From Xylophilus sp. ASV27 (GTDB taxonomy: Bacteria > Pseudomonadota > Gammaproteobacteria > Burkholderiales > Burkholderiaceae_C), in assembly GCF_016428875.1 (NCBI RefSeq), contig NZ_JAELTO010000031.1, forward strand, positions 1 to 40,990: a stretch of DNA of 40,990 nucleotides, in the 5' to 3' direction. The first letter of the stretch is position 1, and the number at the start of each line of letters is the position of its first letter. Shown here in pieces: positions 13,778 through 22,588 of this stretch. The translations under genes were made by a program, and so were the position numbers. The notes below the pieces were generated by a model. It saw only the letters and a list, made by a program, of their open reading frames with translations, was not told the origin of the DNA and did no database searches.

Positions 13778-14626
13778 ATGGTGCGGATGCAGATCGTGAT
13801 CGCAGCATGGGCCTGCTGTGCGGCACAGGCCATGGCGGCCACGCCTACCCAGGTCAATTTCCCCAGCCGCGACGGCACGCCGCTGCTGGGCTGGCTGTTC
13901 CAGCCGCCGGCGCAACCGCCGCGCGCCACCGTGGTGGCGCTGCATGGCTGCGGCGGCCTGTACGCCACGGGCGGGCCGCGCAAGGGGCAGTTCAATGCGC
14001 GACACCAGGCCATGGCCGACCTGCTGGTGGGCGAGGGCTACGCGGTGCTATTCCCCGACAGCCTGCGCCCGCGCGGCATGGAGCAGATCTGCACGCAGAA
14101 GATCGGCACGCGCAGCATCACCCAGGTGCAGCGGCGCCACGACGGGCTGGCCGCGCTGGCCTGGGTGGCCGCACAGCCCTGGGCCGACCCGAAGAAGATC
14201 GCGGTGCTGGGCTGGTCGCACGGCGGCAGCGCGGTGCTGTCGGTGACCGACGCCACGCGCAGCGAGGTGCGGGACGTGCCGCAGACCTTTGCCACGGCGA
14301 TTGCCTTCTACCCGGGCTGCAGCGCACCGCTCAGGAGCGGCTACCACTCCAACACCCACCTGACCCTGATGCTGGGCGCGCTCGACGACTGGACGCCGGC
14401 CGCGCCCTGCACTGCGCTGGGCGAGGCGGCCGGGGCCGAGGTGCATGTGTTCCCCGACAGCTACCACGACTTCGACAACCCGGTCGGCACCGTGCGCCTG
14501 CGCAAGGACGTGCCCAACGGCGTGCACCCCGGCCAGGGCGTGCATGTCGGGGCCAACCCGGCCGCGCGCGAGGCGGCCTATGCGCGGCTGCGCGAGCTGC
14601 TGGCCGGAGTGGCGGCCGCGCGCTAG
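13778..14626 (+). CDS. Secreted dienelactone-hydrolase-family protein
   Basis: 282 residues. Residues 1-20 (MVRMQIVIAAWACCAAQAMA) form a Sec signal cleaved before ATP, so the enzyme is probably periplasmic. The alpha/beta-hydrolase fold is indicated by VVALHGCGG (oxyanion strand), the nucleophile elbow GWSHGGSAVL, an acid in LGALDDWTPAAPC and the catalytic His in DSYHDFDNP. Dienelactone-hydrolase relatives cleave esters or lactones; the substrate here is unknown. ATG 13778 has AAGAGG at good spacing, whereas the upstream TTG does not. The six cysteines in the mature part could form disulfides, which fits export. Confidence 0.8.
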   Translation: MVRMQIVIAAWACCAAQAMAATPTQVNFPSRDGTPLLGWLFQPPAQPPRATVVALHGCGGLYATGGPRKGQFNARHQAMADLLVGEGYAVLFPDSLRPRGMEQICTQKIGTRSITQVQRRHDGLAALAWVAAQPWADPKKIAVLGWSHGGSAVLSVTDATRSEVRDVPQTFATAIAFYPGCSAPLRSGYHSNTHLTLMLGALDDWTPAAPCTALGEAAGAEVHVFPDSYHDFDNPVGTVRLRKDVPNGVHPGQGVHVGANPAAREAAYARLRELLAGVAAAR

Positions 14627-14640
14627 CTGCAGCGCTTTTA

Positions 14641-14690
14641 TTTTGATAGCTGATAGCCTAGGTACTGCCTGGGCTGGACGCATATTTCCC
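14641..14690 (+). repeat. Palindromic element, copy 3
   Basis: TTTTGATAGC opens the element at 14641. Arm AGCCTAGG (14655-14662), loop TACTG, and arm CCTGGGCT (14668-14675) follow, with one G-T pair in the stem, then CATATTT. It fills the gap between two convergent genes and could stop transcription from both. Confidence 0.75.
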
Positions 14691-14697
14691 TGATACT

Positions 14698-15465
14698 TCA
14701 GTCGCGGTAGCCGGGATCGGTACGCTCCAGGCGCCGCAGCAGCGCGGGCCAGACGAACTGCCCGCCCAGGCCGCCGGTCTGTACCTTCATCGCCATGGCC
14801 GTGCCCTGCACGATGCGCGGGTCGACCTCTGTCAGCGCGCCGCCGGCCTGCGCGTCGATCTGGATGCGGCAGGCGTTCTCGAAGGTGTACATGGCCAGGA
14901 AGGCGTCGGCGATGCTGCGGCCCACGGTGAGCAGGCCGTGGTTGCGCAGCACGAGGAAGTTGGCCTCGCCCAGATCGGCCTGCAGGCGCGGTTTTTCATC
15001 TTCGCGAAAGGCCACGCCTTCGTAGCCGTGGTAGGCCAGCGAGGCCAGCACGAAGGTGGACTGCTGGCTGATCGGCAGCACGCCGGCCTGCTGCGCGCTT
15101 ACCGCCACGCCGGCGCGGGTGTGGGTGTGCAGCACGCACTGGGCATCGGGCCGCGCCTCGTGCACCGCGCTGTGGATCACGAAGCCGGCCGGGTTCACCG
15201 GGAAGGGCGAGTCGTGCAGCTTGTTGCACTGCATATCGACCTTCACCAGGCTGGAGGCGGTGATCTCCTCGAACATGAGGCCGTAGGGGTTGATCAGGAA
15301 CTGGTGCTGCGTGCCCGCCACCGAGGACGGCAGCTTGGCCGTGATGTGGGTGAAGACCATGTCGCTCCAGCCGTACAGCGCCACCAGGCGGTAGCACGCG
15401 GCCAGGTCGCAGCGCAGCGCCCATTCCTCGGCACTGACGGCTTCCTTCATCGAGAGGATGTGCAT
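14698..15465 (-). CDS. Class II aldolase/adducin-family protein
   Basis: 255 residues. The Zn-binding histidines of the family are visible in CVLHTHTRAGVAV and LVLRNHGLLTVG. The N-terminal part has LYGWSDMVFTHITAKLP and a FLINPYGLMFEEIT segment that resembles the phosphate-binding region of fuculose-phosphate aldolase relatives. Many members in Burkholderiales are annotated only as class II aldolase/adducin, and the substrate cannot be predicted. ATG 15465 is preceded by AAGGAG at ideal spacing. A 99-base gap separates it from the GGDEF gene upstream on the same strand. Confidence 0.88.
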   Translation of the reverse strand: MHILSMKEAVSAEEWALRCDLAACYRLVALYGWSDMVFTHITAKLPSSVAGTQHQFLINPYGLMFEEITASSLVKVDMQCNKLHDSPFPVNPAGFVIHSAVHEARPDAQCVLHTHTRAGVAVSAQQAGVLPISQQSTFVLASLAYHGYEGVAFREDEKPRLQADLGEANFLVLRNHGLLTVGRSIADAFLAMYTFENACRIQIDAQAGGALTEVDPRIVQGTAMAMKVQTGGLGGQFVWPALLRRLERTDPGYRD

Positions 15466-15564
15466 CGGGTGTCTCCTTGGCGGCCCGGCTTGCGGGGCCG
15501 TGGGAGCATTGTGCGGCGGCCCGGCGCTCCGGCCTGTCCCGCAGGCGCATGGCCCCCGGCCGCG

Positions 15565-16584
15565 TCAGAACAGCTCGACGCTGTCGTGCGCCACGCCTGC
15601 GGACTGCAGCAGGCCCTGGGCGACCAGGTCTTCGTAGAAGCAGACCTGGTTGCGGCCATGTTCCTTGGCGAAGTACAGCGCCTGGTCGGCATGGCCGAGG
15701 ATCTCCACCGGCGCGCCGGTCTGCGCGCCGGTGAAGCCGACGCTGACCGTCACCCGGCCGACCTGGGGGAAGTTGTGCTGCTCGATGTTGATGCGGAAGC
15801 GGTTGAAGATGCGGTGCGCCGACTCCAGCGACACCGAGCGCAGCAGCACCACGAACTCCTCGCCGCCGAAGCGGAAGATGCGGTCCTGCGCCCGGAACGA
15901 GGAGCGCAGCAGATTGGCCACGAGGATCAGCACCTCGTCGCCGTAGATGTGGCCGAAGCGGTCGTTGACCTGCTTGAAGTGGTCGATGTCCACCACCGCC
16001 AGCCATTGCTGGTCGGAGTCGCCCGCGCCGGCATCCCCTGCCTTGGCCGGGAACTGCGCTTGTTCGCGCGCGCGGCGCGAGAACTGCTCGTCGAAGGTCT
16101 TGCGGTTGAACAGCCCCGTGAGCGCGTCGCGCTCGCTGTCATCGAGCAGGCTCTGGTAGTTGCGGTAGACCTCGACGATGCCGTAGACCACCTCGAGCGT
16201 CTGCTGCTCGTAGGGGGTGTCGTTCTGCACTTCCAGGCACGAGACCACCTTGTCGTGCAGCCGCACCGGCAGCCACAGGGTGTAGGGCTGACCCGGCCGG
16301 TAGCGCTGTGCGCTGGAATGCCGGTGCTCGATGGCGTCGACCAGCTCCGGGTAGTCGGCCAGCGACTCGTCCACCACCGGGGCGGGCTGCGTGGGAGGCA
16401 TCTCGCCGCCATCGAACAGCATGTACCCCCGCAGCACGGCGCCCCGCGCGGAGGAGGCGAACTCCAGCTTTCGCACCCTGCGCACCTCCACCAGGTGGCG
16501 CAGCGCCGAGATCACCGACAACTCAAGCCGGTCATGATCGCGATGGCCGGTGATTTCGATGAGATGCTGGAGGATCGGAGTCAT
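15565..16584 (-). CDS. GGDEF diguanylate cyclase with an N-terminal sensory region
   Basis: 339 residues. It makes cyclic di-GMP. The first ~140 residues look GAF-like (LWLPVRLHDKVVSCLEVQNDTPYEQQTLEVV) with no membrane segment, so it is a cytosolic sensor. The cyclase domain starts at DALTGLFNRKTF (about 153). It has VDIDHFKQVNDRFGH, the active-site GGEEF at about 240-244 and the inhibitory RxxD site (RAQD, about 231-234) five residues before it, so product feedback is expected. ATG 16584 (MTPILQHLIEIT) is chosen; a longer frame upstream overlaps trmB and looks non-coding. Confidence 0.92.
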   Translation of the reverse strand: MTPILQHLIEITGHRDHDRLELSVISALRHLVEVRRVRKLEFASSARGAVLRGYMLFDGGEMPPTQPAPVVDESLADYPELVDAIEHRHSSAQRYRPGQPYTLWLPVRLHDKVVSCLEVQNDTPYEQQTLEVVYGIVEVYRNYQSLLDDSERDALTGLFNRKTFDEQFSRRAREQAQFPAKAGDAGAGDSDQQWLAVVDIDHFKQVNDRFGHIYGDEVLILVANLLRSSFRAQDRIFRFGGEEFVVLLRSVSLESAHRIFNRFRINIEQHNFPQVGRVTVSVGFTGAQTGAPVEILGHADQALYFAKEHGRNQVCFYEDLVAQGLLQSAGVAHDSVELF

Positions 16585-16711
16585 CGGATGGCGGATGCGC
16601 GTGCTCTGTGTGCGGCGTGGAGGTCCAACGGCAAGTTTGCAAGGGGTGTAAGACTTGTGTAACTGTGCATCATGGCACGGTAGCGGCTGATCGGCAAGGG
16701 CGCGCGCGGGG

Positions 16712-17452
16712 TTAACCCCGGGCAAAGACCAGGTCCCAGACGCCGTGGCCCAGGCGGATGCCCCGGTTTTCGAACTTCGTCAGCGGGCGGTAGGCCGGCC
16801 GGGGCGCGAAGCCGTCGGCCGCCACGGCGGTGTTGCGCAGCCGGGGTTCGGCGCCCAGCACCTCCAGCATCTGGTGCGCATAGGGCTCCCAGTCGGTGGC
16901 GCAGTGCAGGTAGCCGCCGGGTGCCAGGCGTTCTGCCACGCACGCGGCCCAGGCCGGCTGCACCAGCCGGCGCTTGTGGTGGCGCGTCTTGTGCCAGGGG
17001 TCGGGGAAGAAGAGGTGCACGCCGGCCAGCACGCCTGGCGCCAGCATGTGCTGGAGAACCTCCACCGCGTCGTGCTGCAGGATGCGGATGTTGGTCAGGC
17101 CCTGCTCGCCGATGCGCTTGAGCAGCGCGCCCACGCCGGGCTCGTGCACCTCGCAGCAGAGGAAGTTGGTCTGCGGCATCAGCGCGGCGATGTGGGCCGT
17201 GGCGTCGCCCATGCCGAAGCCGATCTCCAGCACGGTGGGCGCGCTGCGGCCGAAGGCCTCGGCCAGGTCCAGCGGCGCGGCGCGGTAGGGCAGCAGGAAG
17301 CGCGGGCCCTGCTCGGCAAAGGCGCGTGCCTGGCCGGAGGTGGTGCGGCCGGCGCGCAGGACGAAGCTCTTGACGGTCCGGCGGTAGACCGGCGCGGCCG
17401 TGTCGGGGGAGGCGCAGGAGGCGCTGGCGGTGGAAGCTTGCGGATCGTTCAC
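16712..17452 (-). CDS. trmB: tRNA (guanine-N7)-methyltransferase
   Basis: 246 residues. It forms m7G46 in tRNA using S-adenosylmethionine. The SAM loop is [16 protein letters not shown]. The TrmB-specific [19 protein letters not shown] motif and the C-terminal [21 protein letters not shown] motif are both present. The start is GTG at 17452: its GTGA overlaps the TGA stop of gluQ by 3-4 bases, so the two are translationally coupled. Both genes act on tRNA. The TAA stop lies inside a 14-bp perfect palindrome, 16707-16720. Confidence 0.95.
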   Translation of the reverse strand: MNDPQASTASASCASPDTAAPVYRRTVKSFVLRAGRTTSGQARAFAEQGPRFLLPYRAAPLDLAEAFGRSAPTVLEIGFGMGDATAHIAALMPQTNFLCCEVHEPGVGALLKRIGEQGLTNIRILQHDAVEVLQHMLAPGVLAGVHLFFPDPWHKTRHHKRRLVQPAWAACVAERLAPGGYLHCATDWEPYAHQMLEVLGAEPRLRNTAVAADGFAPRPAYRPLTKFENRGIRLGHGVWDLVFARG

Positions 17453-18522
17453 CCGCCGGATTGTAGGAGGCGGCCGTGCGTGGCGCAGCGCAGGCTCCAG
17501 GCCGGCACCCAGCGGGCCAGCAGCGCTGCGGGCGGGTCGGTGGCCGGTCCCGCCGGCAGGCCCAGCACCCGCGCCGCCGCCGCCAGGGCCGCGGCGGGGC
17601 GCTGCGCGTCGAAGGGCCGCGCGCCGTTCTGTTTGGACAGCTTCTGGCCGTCTTCGGCCAGCACCAGCGGCGTGTGCAGGTAGCGCGGCGTCGGCAGGCC
17701 GAGCGCGCGCTGCAGCAGGATCTGGCGCGGCGTGTTGTCCAGCAGGTCGGCGCCGCGCACCACGTCGGTCACGCCCTGCGCGGCATCGTCCACCACCACG
17801 GCGAGCTGGTAGGCGAACAGGCCGTCTGAGCGCCGCAGCACGAAGTCGCCGACCTCGCGCTCCACGTCCTGCGCCTGCGGCCCGAGCGCGCGGTCCTGCC
17901 AGTGCAGGAGCGGGTCGTTTTCTTCGAAATTGATAGCGAAAAACCCAGATCCTTCCAGGGCTTCAGCCACTTTTGGCTCCAAAACGTCGGTGCGCAGGCG
18001 CCAGGCGCGCGCGGTCTTGCCCTGCAGGCCGCCGCGGCAGGTGCCGGGGTAGGGCAGCGCCGCGTGGCGCCGGCGCCGCAGGCCGCGCGCGGCCTGGGCT
18101 TGTTCGATCTCGCGGCGCGAGCAGCCGCAGGGGTAGGCCAGGCCGCGCGCGGCCAGGCTCTGCAGTGCGCCGGCATAGAGGCCGCCGCGCGCCGACTGCC
18201 AGACGGGCGGTTCGTCGGGCACCAGGGCGCAGGCGGCGAGCTGCGCCAGGATGGTCTGCGCGGCGCCGGGCAGGCAGCGTGGCGTGTCCACGTCCTCGAT
18301 GCGCACCAGCCAGCGGCCGTGATGGGCGCGTGCGTCGAGCCAGCTGGCGAGTGCGGCGACCAATGAGCCCGCATGCAGGGGCCCGGTGGGCGAGGGCGCG
18401 AAACGCCCGACGTAACCGTGCGCCCCCCGGCTTGCCGCTGCGCGTGCTTCGCCACCGCCCAAGGGGGAGGCGCGGCCACCTTGGGGCGGCCCGGCGGCGT
18501 CCTGCGTTGCCTCGCCCGCCAC
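17449..18522 (-). CDS. gluQ: Glutamyl-Q tRNA(Asp) synthetase, with an in-frame repeat-derived insertion
   Basis: It attaches glutamate to queuosine in tRNA-Asp. Class I landmarks are [22 protein letters not shown] (HIGH-like), [12 protein letters not shown], zinc-ligand cysteines in [10 protein letters not shown] and [31 protein letters not shown], and QKLSKQNGA (KMSKS-like). Between AWRLRTD and HWQDRALG lies an extra stretch ([19 protein letters not shown] and a few more residues). E. coli GluQ, recalled from memory, is about 24 residues shorter at this point. The stretch is encoded by a palindromic element at 17929-17980. The start is unsure: GTG 18522, 2 bases after the preceding stop, gives 357 residues with a 36-residue leader; TTG 18462 or a later start would be nearer the usual ~300. 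Confidence 0.9.
   Translation of the reverse strand: MAGEATQDAAGPPQGGRASPLGGGEARAAASRGAHGYVGRFAPSPTGPLHAGSLVAALASWLDARAHHGRWLVRIEDVDTPRCLPGAAQTILAQLAACALVPDEPPVWQSARGGLYAGALQSLAARGLAYPCGCSRREIEQAQAARGLRRRRHAALPYPGTCRGGLQGKTARAWRLRTDVLEPKVAEALEGSGFFAINFEENDPLLHWQDRALGPQAQDVEREVGDFVLRRSDGLFAYQLAVVVDDAAQGVTDVVRGADLLDNTPRQILLQRALGLPTPRYLHTPLVLAEDGQKLSKQNGARPFDAQRPAAALAAAARVLGLPAGPATDPPAALLARWVPAWSLRCATHGRLLQSGG
17929..17980 (+). repeat. Palindromic element, copy 6, inside gluQ
   Basis: TGATAGC (17931-17937), 12 bases ending CCCAGA, a 5-base loop, CCAGGGCTTCAGCCAC (17955-17970), then TTTTGGCTCC. From TAGC through the T-run it has exactly the same length (41 bases) as copy 4 near 22540. I count 30 of 41 identities, all outside the loop. 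It lies antisense to gluQ, is open in the gluQ frame and encodes [17 protein letters not shown]. The two arms no longer pair well. Confidence 0.75.
18455..18489. repeat. GC-rich hairpin in the gluQ leader region
   Basis: CCGCCCAAGG (18455-18464) pairs with CCTTGGGGCGG (18479-18489) with one bulged base. It falls inside the uncertain N-terminal extension of gluQ, so that leader may be non-coding spacer sequence. Confidence 0.5.
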
Positions 18523-18524
18523 GG

Positions 18525-19595
18525 CTACGCCACCTGCAGCGCCAGTTCCAGTCCGGAGAGGAAGGCGTCTTCCACGCGGTGGCCCAGGCACCAGTCGCCG
18601 CAGGCCCCCAGGCCGGCCTGGCGGTCCCAGAGATGCGAGTGGCCGAGCGGCTTGACGGTCTTGGCGTCGCGCCAGCGCCGCACCACGGCATAGGCCGGCG
18701 CGGCGCGGATGCCGGTGACTTCCGAGAAGGCGCGCAGCATCTTGGCGCAGACGCGTTCGGCGTCGTCGTCGAAGTGCTCGCGCGACCAGGCCTCGCTGGC
18801 CTGCACCGTCCAGCGCTCGATCGAGCCGCGTCCGGGTTTGGACGATTCGCGTGCCAGCCAGGCGATGCGGTGGTGCGTGCTGCGCGCGGCGTTCCATTGG
18901 GGCCCCAGGCTGCTCAGGCCCGGCTGCGAGGCCTGGGGAAAGGCCAGCATCAGGCTCCAGCACGGGGCGACTTCGCTGCCGCCGGCGGCCTTGGCCAGCG
19001 CCGTGGCCCGGGCGCCGCGCAGCAGTTCGGCGGCGGGGGCGGCCGGCACCGCCAGCAGCACCGCGTCGAAGCCCGCCACCACGCCGCTGGAGCCTTCGGC
19101 GCCGCTGGTGTGCAGTTGCCAGCGCCGCGGGTCGAGCGTGTCGCGCGCGATCGTCCGCACCCGGGTGGACGTGTACAGCGCGCCGGCGTCGGCCAGCGGC
19201 GCGGCCCAGTGCCGCAGCAGCGCATCCATGCGCCGCGCCGGCACCCAGTGCGCGTCGCGCGGCGGCAGGCCGGCGGCGGCGACGCGGCCCTGGGTGTCGA
19301 GCACGCGCACGGTGTTGGCGCTCCAGCGCCGGCACAGGCCGGGCGCAGTGGTGTCCAGCGCCAGCGCCATGCGCTGGTCGCGCACGGTGAAGTACTGCGC
19401 GCCGCTGTCGAAGCTGCCGAACGGCGAATCCTCGGTGGCCATGCGGCCGCCCGGCGCTGCGTCCTGCTCGAAGACCGTCACGCGGTGGCCGGCCTGCACC
19501 AGGGTACGGGCGCAGGCGATGCCGGCCATGCCGGCGCCAATGACGGCGATGCTGCGGGACGCGGGCGGCTGCGGGCGGCGGGGGGAAAAGGGCAT
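18525..19595 (-). CDS. FAD-dependent oxidoreductase (renalase/amine-oxidase-like)
   Basis: 356 residues. The N-terminal dinucleotide-binding fold is clear: [29 protein letters not shown], then the second glycine motif PGGRMAT (about residues 15-55). It then follows the layout of short NAD(P)/FAD proteins of the COG3380 type: [12 protein letters not shown] near residue 63, [14 protein letters not shown], and a C-terminal [22 protein letters not shown] that would contact the flavin. The substrate is unknown. AGGAG sits 7 bases before ATG 19595. It lies downstream of the LysR gene and directly upstream of gluQ. Confidence 0.82.
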   Translation of the reverse strand: MPFSPRRPQPPASRSIAVIGAGMAGIACARTLVQAGHRVTVFEQDAAPGGRMATEDSPFGSFDSGAQYFTVRDQRMALALDTTAPGLCRRWSANTVRVLDTQGRVAAAGLPPRDAHWVPARRMDALLRHWAAPLADAGALYTSTRVRTIARDTLDPRRWQLHTSGAEGSSGVVAGFDAVLLAVPAAPAAELLRGARATALAKAAGGSEVAPCWSLMLAFPQASQPGLSSLGPQWNAARSTHHRIAWLARESSKPGRGSIERWTVQASEAWSREHFDDDAERVCAKMLRAFSEVTGIRAAPAYAVVRRWRDAKTVKPLGHSHLWDRQAGLGACGDWCLGHRVEDAFLSGLELALQVA

Positions 19596-19658
19596 GCGGG
19601 TCTCCTGTGGGCAATCGACGCGTGCCCGTGAAAAAAGGCAATGGCGCGTGCCGCGACT

Positions 19659-20630
19659 CTAACCCGCGCCGTGGGGCGCGGGCGCCGCGGGCGGCGCGTT
19701 GTGCCGGCCTTCCATCAGCGCATGCTGGGTGGCGGGCCGCGCCAGCTGTTCCAGCCACCATTGCAGCGCGCGGCCGCGGCGCTCGTTCGGCCCGCACCAA
19801 GCGTAGCCCATGCGATGGATGCGCGGCGGCTGCTGCATCTGCAGCGCGACCAGGCGCCCGCTGGCGAGGTAGGGGCGCACCAGCGGCTCGGGCAGCGAGC
19901 CCACGCCCAGGCCGCGCAGCTGCGCCTCGAGCTTGGCCTGCATCGAGGGCACGGTGAGCACGTCCTGCCCGTCGAGCACGCCCACGGTCAGCCCGGCGCC
20001 CTGCTGGGCCGAGTCGGCCACGGCGATGACGCGGTGCAGGCGCAGGGCCTCCGGCTGCAGCGGCGCGGGTTCGGCCGCCAGCGGGTGGTGGGGCGCGACA
20101 ACGTGGACGAAGCGCATGACGCCGAGCGGCAGCACCTGCACGCCAGCGGCCGAGGCCGCCTCCCCGGCGACGCCGATGGCCAGGTCGGCGCGCCCGGAGG
20201 TCAGCGCCAGCAGCGTGCCGCTGAGGATGTCCGCGCGCAGCTTCAGGCGCGTGGGCGGCTGCAGCGCGTAGAAGGCCTCGACCAGTTCCATCACCGTGGC
20301 GGGGTCGATCACGCCGTCCACGGCGATGCTGAGCTGCGACTCCCAGCCTGTGGCCACGCGCCTGACCCGGTGCGCCATGGCGTCGATCTCGCCCAGCAGG
20401 CGCGCGCCCTCGCGCAGCAGCTCGCGCCCGGCTTCGGTCAGCCGCGCCTGGCGCGAACTGCGGTCGAACAGCAGCACGTCCAGCGCTTCCTCCACCTGCC
20501 GCACCCGGTAGGTGAGGGCGCTGGGCACCAGGCCCAGGGCGCGGGCCGCGGCCGCGAAGCTGCCGGCGTCGGCGATGCGCTGGAGCATGTCCAGCGTTGC
20601 GGGCGTGAGGACGTCGCGCGGAGTTTGCAT
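19659..20630 (-). CDS. LysR-family transcriptional regulator
   Basis: 323 residues. The N-terminal winged HTH reads [37 protein letters not shown] (residues about 14-50). The C-terminal substrate-binding domain follows ([26 protein letters not shown] and VSGxG-like segments). It is divergent from the pirin-doxX-flavodoxin group across a 112-base gap, the classic arrangement for a LysR regulator and its target. The FAD oxidoreductase lies downstream on its own strand. The inducer cannot be inferred. Confidence 0.92.
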   Translation of the reverse strand: MQTPRDVLTPATLDMLQRIADAGSFAAAARALGLVPSALTYRVRQVEEALDVLLFDRSSRQARLTEAGRELLREGARLLGEIDAMAHRVRRVATGWESQLSIAVDGVIDPATVMELVEAFYALQPPTRLKLRADILSGTLLALTSGRADLAIGVAGEAASAAGVQVLPLGVMRFVHVVAPHHPLAAEPAPLQPEALRLHRVIAVADSAQQGAGLTVGVLDGQDVLTVPSMQAKLEAQLRGLGVGSLPEPLVRPYLASGRLVALQMQQPPRIHRMGYAWCGPNERRGRALQWWLEQLARPATQHALMEGRHNAPPAAPAPHGAG

Positions 20631-20742
20631 GAAGAGGGGTGGTTCGTTCGAAATTTCTGAATGGTGTCGTCAGGCGCAATGTAACTCCGGCAAGGCCGCG
20701 CGGCCTACAGTCCTTGCCTGTCCTCCCAAGCAGATCGACGCC
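20631..20742. promoter_or_regulatory. Divergent control region between the LysR gene and pirin
   Basis: This 112-base gap holds both promoters. TACAGT at 20706-20711 could be the pirin -10 element. An AT-rich, partly symmetric patch at 20643-20661 (TTC..TTCGAAATTTC..GAA) is the best candidate for a LysR operator. Confidence 0.35.
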
Positions 20743-21444
20743 ATGCTCACACTTCGCCCCTCGCAGGAACGCGGCCACGCCGACCACGGCTGGCTCAAGT
20801 CCTTTCACAGCTTCTCTTTCGCCGGCTACCACGACCCTGCGCACATGGGCTTTGGCAACCTGCGCGTGATCAACGAGGACCGCATCGCCCCCGGCACCGG
20901 CTTTGGCGCGCATGCGCACCGCGACATGGAGATCGTGAGCTACGTGCTCTCCGGCGAGCTGGCCCACGAGGACAGCATGGGCAACGTCAAGACCATCCCT
21001 CCAGGCGACGTGCAGCGCATGAGCGCCGGCACCGGCGTGCAGCACAGCGAGTTCAACCATGCCCAGGGCCGGAGCACGCACTTCCTGCAGATCTGGATCC
21101 TGCCCGATCGGCGCGGCATTGCGCCCAGCTACGAAAAGAAGCGCTTCGACGACGCCGCAAAGCGCGGCGTGCTGCGCCTGGTGGCCTCGCCCGACGGCGC
21201 CGAGGGCTCGGTCACCCTGCACGCCGACGCCCGCATGTATGCCGGCCTGTTCGACGGCGAGGAGCGCGCCACGCTGGCGCTGGACCCGGCGCGCAAGGCC
21301 TACGTGCACCTGGTGCGCGGCGCGCTGCAGGTCAACGGCCAGCTGCTGCGCGGTGGCGATGCCGCGCTGCTGGAGGGCGAGCCGCAGATCGCCATCGCCC
21401 ACGGCCGCGACGCCGAAGTGCTGGTGTTCGACCTCGCTCCCTGA
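20743..21444 (+). CDS. Pirin-family protein (YhhW/quercetinase type)
   Basis: 233 residues. A cupin-fold protein with the metal-binding set His57, His59, His101 and Glu103 ([12 protein letters not shown] and GVQHSEFNH). It also has the family start [27 protein letters not shown]. Bacterial pirins of this type can show quercetin 2,3-dioxygenase activity; the physiological role is usually unclear. A longer frame exists upstream, but the divergent promoter and family alignment fix ATG 20743. It leads a group with doxX and a flavodoxin, which points to oxidative or quinone stress. Confidence 0.92.
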   Translation: MLTLRPSQERGHADHGWLKSFHSFSFAGYHDPAHMGFGNLRVINEDRIAPGTGFGAHAHRDMEIVSYVLSGELAHEDSMGNVKTIPPGDVQRMSAGTGVQHSEFNHAQGRSTHFLQIWILPDRRGIAPSYEKKRFDDAAKRGVLRLVASPDGAEGSVTLHADARMYAGLFDGEERATLALDPARKAYVHLVRGALQVNGQLLRGGDAALLEGEPQIAIAHGRDAEVLVFDLAP

Positions 21445-21485
21445 TTTTTTCCCGTTTCCAACCCTGATCCGACGAAAGCACCGCC

Positions 21486-21917
21486 ATGACCCATACCCCG
21501 ACCGCACCCACCGGACCGCAGAACGGCCTCGCGCTGCTGGCCCGTCTGCTGCTCGCCTTCCTGTTCCTGCCCGCGGGCGTCGGCAAGGTGATCGGCTTTA
21601 CCGGCACGGTGGGCTACATCGCGTCCAAGGGGCTGCCGATGCCCGAGGTGGGCGCGGTGATCGCACTGCTGGTGGAGATCCTGGGCGCCCTGGCGCTGAT
21701 CGCGGGCTTGCGGACGCGGCTGGCCGCGCTCGTGCTGGCTGTCTTCACGGTGGCGGCCGCTGTGTTCTTCCACAATTACTGGGCCGTGCCGGAGGCGCAG
21801 CAGATGATGCAGCAGATCAACTTCAACAAGAACATCGCCATCGCCGGCGGCCTGCTGGCGCTGGCGGCCTTCGGTGCCGGCGGCCTCAGCGTGGACGCGA
21901 AGCGCCGCGGCGCCTGA
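21486..21917 (+). CDS. DoxX-family membrane protein
   Basis: 143 residues with four hydrophobic segments ([56 protein letters not shown], and [17 protein letters not shown]). This is the DoxX/DUF417-like layout. A conserved GxxKxxGF motif appears as AGVGKVIGF. Members of the family have been linked to redox or thiol stress and quinol oxidation, but the activity here is unknown. It lies 41 bases after the pirin gene and 52 bases before the flavodoxin gene. Confidence 0.88.
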   Translation: MTHTPTAPTGPQNGLALLARLLLAFLFLPAGVGKVIGFTGTVGYIASKGLPMPEVGAVIALLVEILGALALIAGLRTRLAALVLAVFTVAAAVFFHNYWAVPEAQQMMQQINFNKNIAIAGGLLALAAFGAGGLSVDAKRRGA

Positions 21918-21969
21918 TCCTTTTCCCCGTCACCCTCTCTTCGACTCTTTTTTGCTTCAAGTGCCCGAC

Positions 21970-22524
21970 ATGACCCATATCGCAGTCGTCTACCACTCCG
22001 GCTACGGCCACACCCAGCGCCTGGCCCAATCCGTCGCGGACGGCGCTGGCGCGGAACTGATCGCCATCGACGCCGAGGGCAATCTGCCCGAGGGCGCCTG
22101 GGAGACGCTCAACGCCGCCGACGCCATCATCTTCGGCACGCCGACCTACATGGGCGGCCCGAGCTGGCAGTTCAAGAAGTTCGCCGACGCCTCCTCCAAG
22201 GCCTGGTTCAGCCGCGCCTGGCAGGACAAGGTGTTCGGCGGCTTCACCAACAGCGCCAGCATCAATGGCGACAAGCAGAACACGCTGCACTACCTGCTGA
22301 CGCTGGCCGCGCAGCACGGCGGGCTCTGGGTCAGCCTGGGCCAGTTGCCCAGCAACACCAAGGCCGCGACGCGCCAGGATGCGAACTACCTGGGCAGCTC
22401 GATCGGCGTGCTGACGCAAAGCCCCTCGGACGCCAGCGCCGCCGAGATGTTCCCGGGCGACCTGGAGACCGGTCGCCTGTATGGCCAGCGCGTGGCCGAC
22501 ATCGCCGCGCGACTGGGTCGATAG
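21970..22524 (+). CDS. Flavodoxin-family NAD(P)H-dependent oxidoreductase (WrbA-like)
   Basis: 184 residues. The FMN phosphate loop is VVYHSGYGHTQRLAQ near the N-terminus. The isoalloxazine-contact motifs GTPTYMGGPSWQFKKF and GGFTNSASINGDKQ follow. These match the WrbA-like/flavodoxin reductase group, which reduces quinones by two electrons. No signal peptide is present, so it is cytosolic, unlike the Tat-type relative at 2894. ATG 21970 is used; codons upstream overlap doxX. A palindrome and a repeat copy follow the stop codon. Confidence 0.88.
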   Translation: MTHIAVVYHSGYGHTQRLAQSVADGAGAELIAIDAEGNLPEGAWETLNAADAIIFGTPTYMGGPSWQFKKFADASSKAWFSRAWQDKVFGGFTNSASINGDKQNTLHYLLTLAAQHGGLWVSLGQLPSNTKAATRQDANYLGSSIGVLTQSPSDASAAEMFPGDLETGRLYGQRVADIAARLGR

Positions 22525-22526
22525 CC

Positions 22527-22544
22527 CTTTTCATGCATGAAAAG
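22527..22544. repeat. Perfect 18-bp palindrome after the flavodoxin gene
   Basis: CTTTTCATGCATGAAAAG is its own reverse complement. It begins 3 bases after the flavodoxin stop codon and runs into palindromic element copy 4. Confidence 0.8.
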
Positions 22545-22588
22545 TGCCTGAAGCCCAGGTTATTCCTGGGCTTGTAGCTATCATTCAA
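22540..22588 (-). repeat. Palindromic element, copy 4
   Basis: AAGCCCAGG (22551-22559) and CCTGGGCTT (22565-22573) form a perfect 9-bp stem around TTATT. GATAGC lies on the minus-strand left side and TTTT on its right. It sits between the convergent flavodoxin and trhO genes and overlaps the trhO stop codon. Confidence 0.8.

Noticed and set aside
17449-21507. A single 1352-codon open frame on the minus strand
   Set aside because: It joins gluQ with antisense or out-of-frame reading of the FAD, LysR and pirin genes. Only the 3' part (gluQ) has family motifs; high GC makes long chance frames common.
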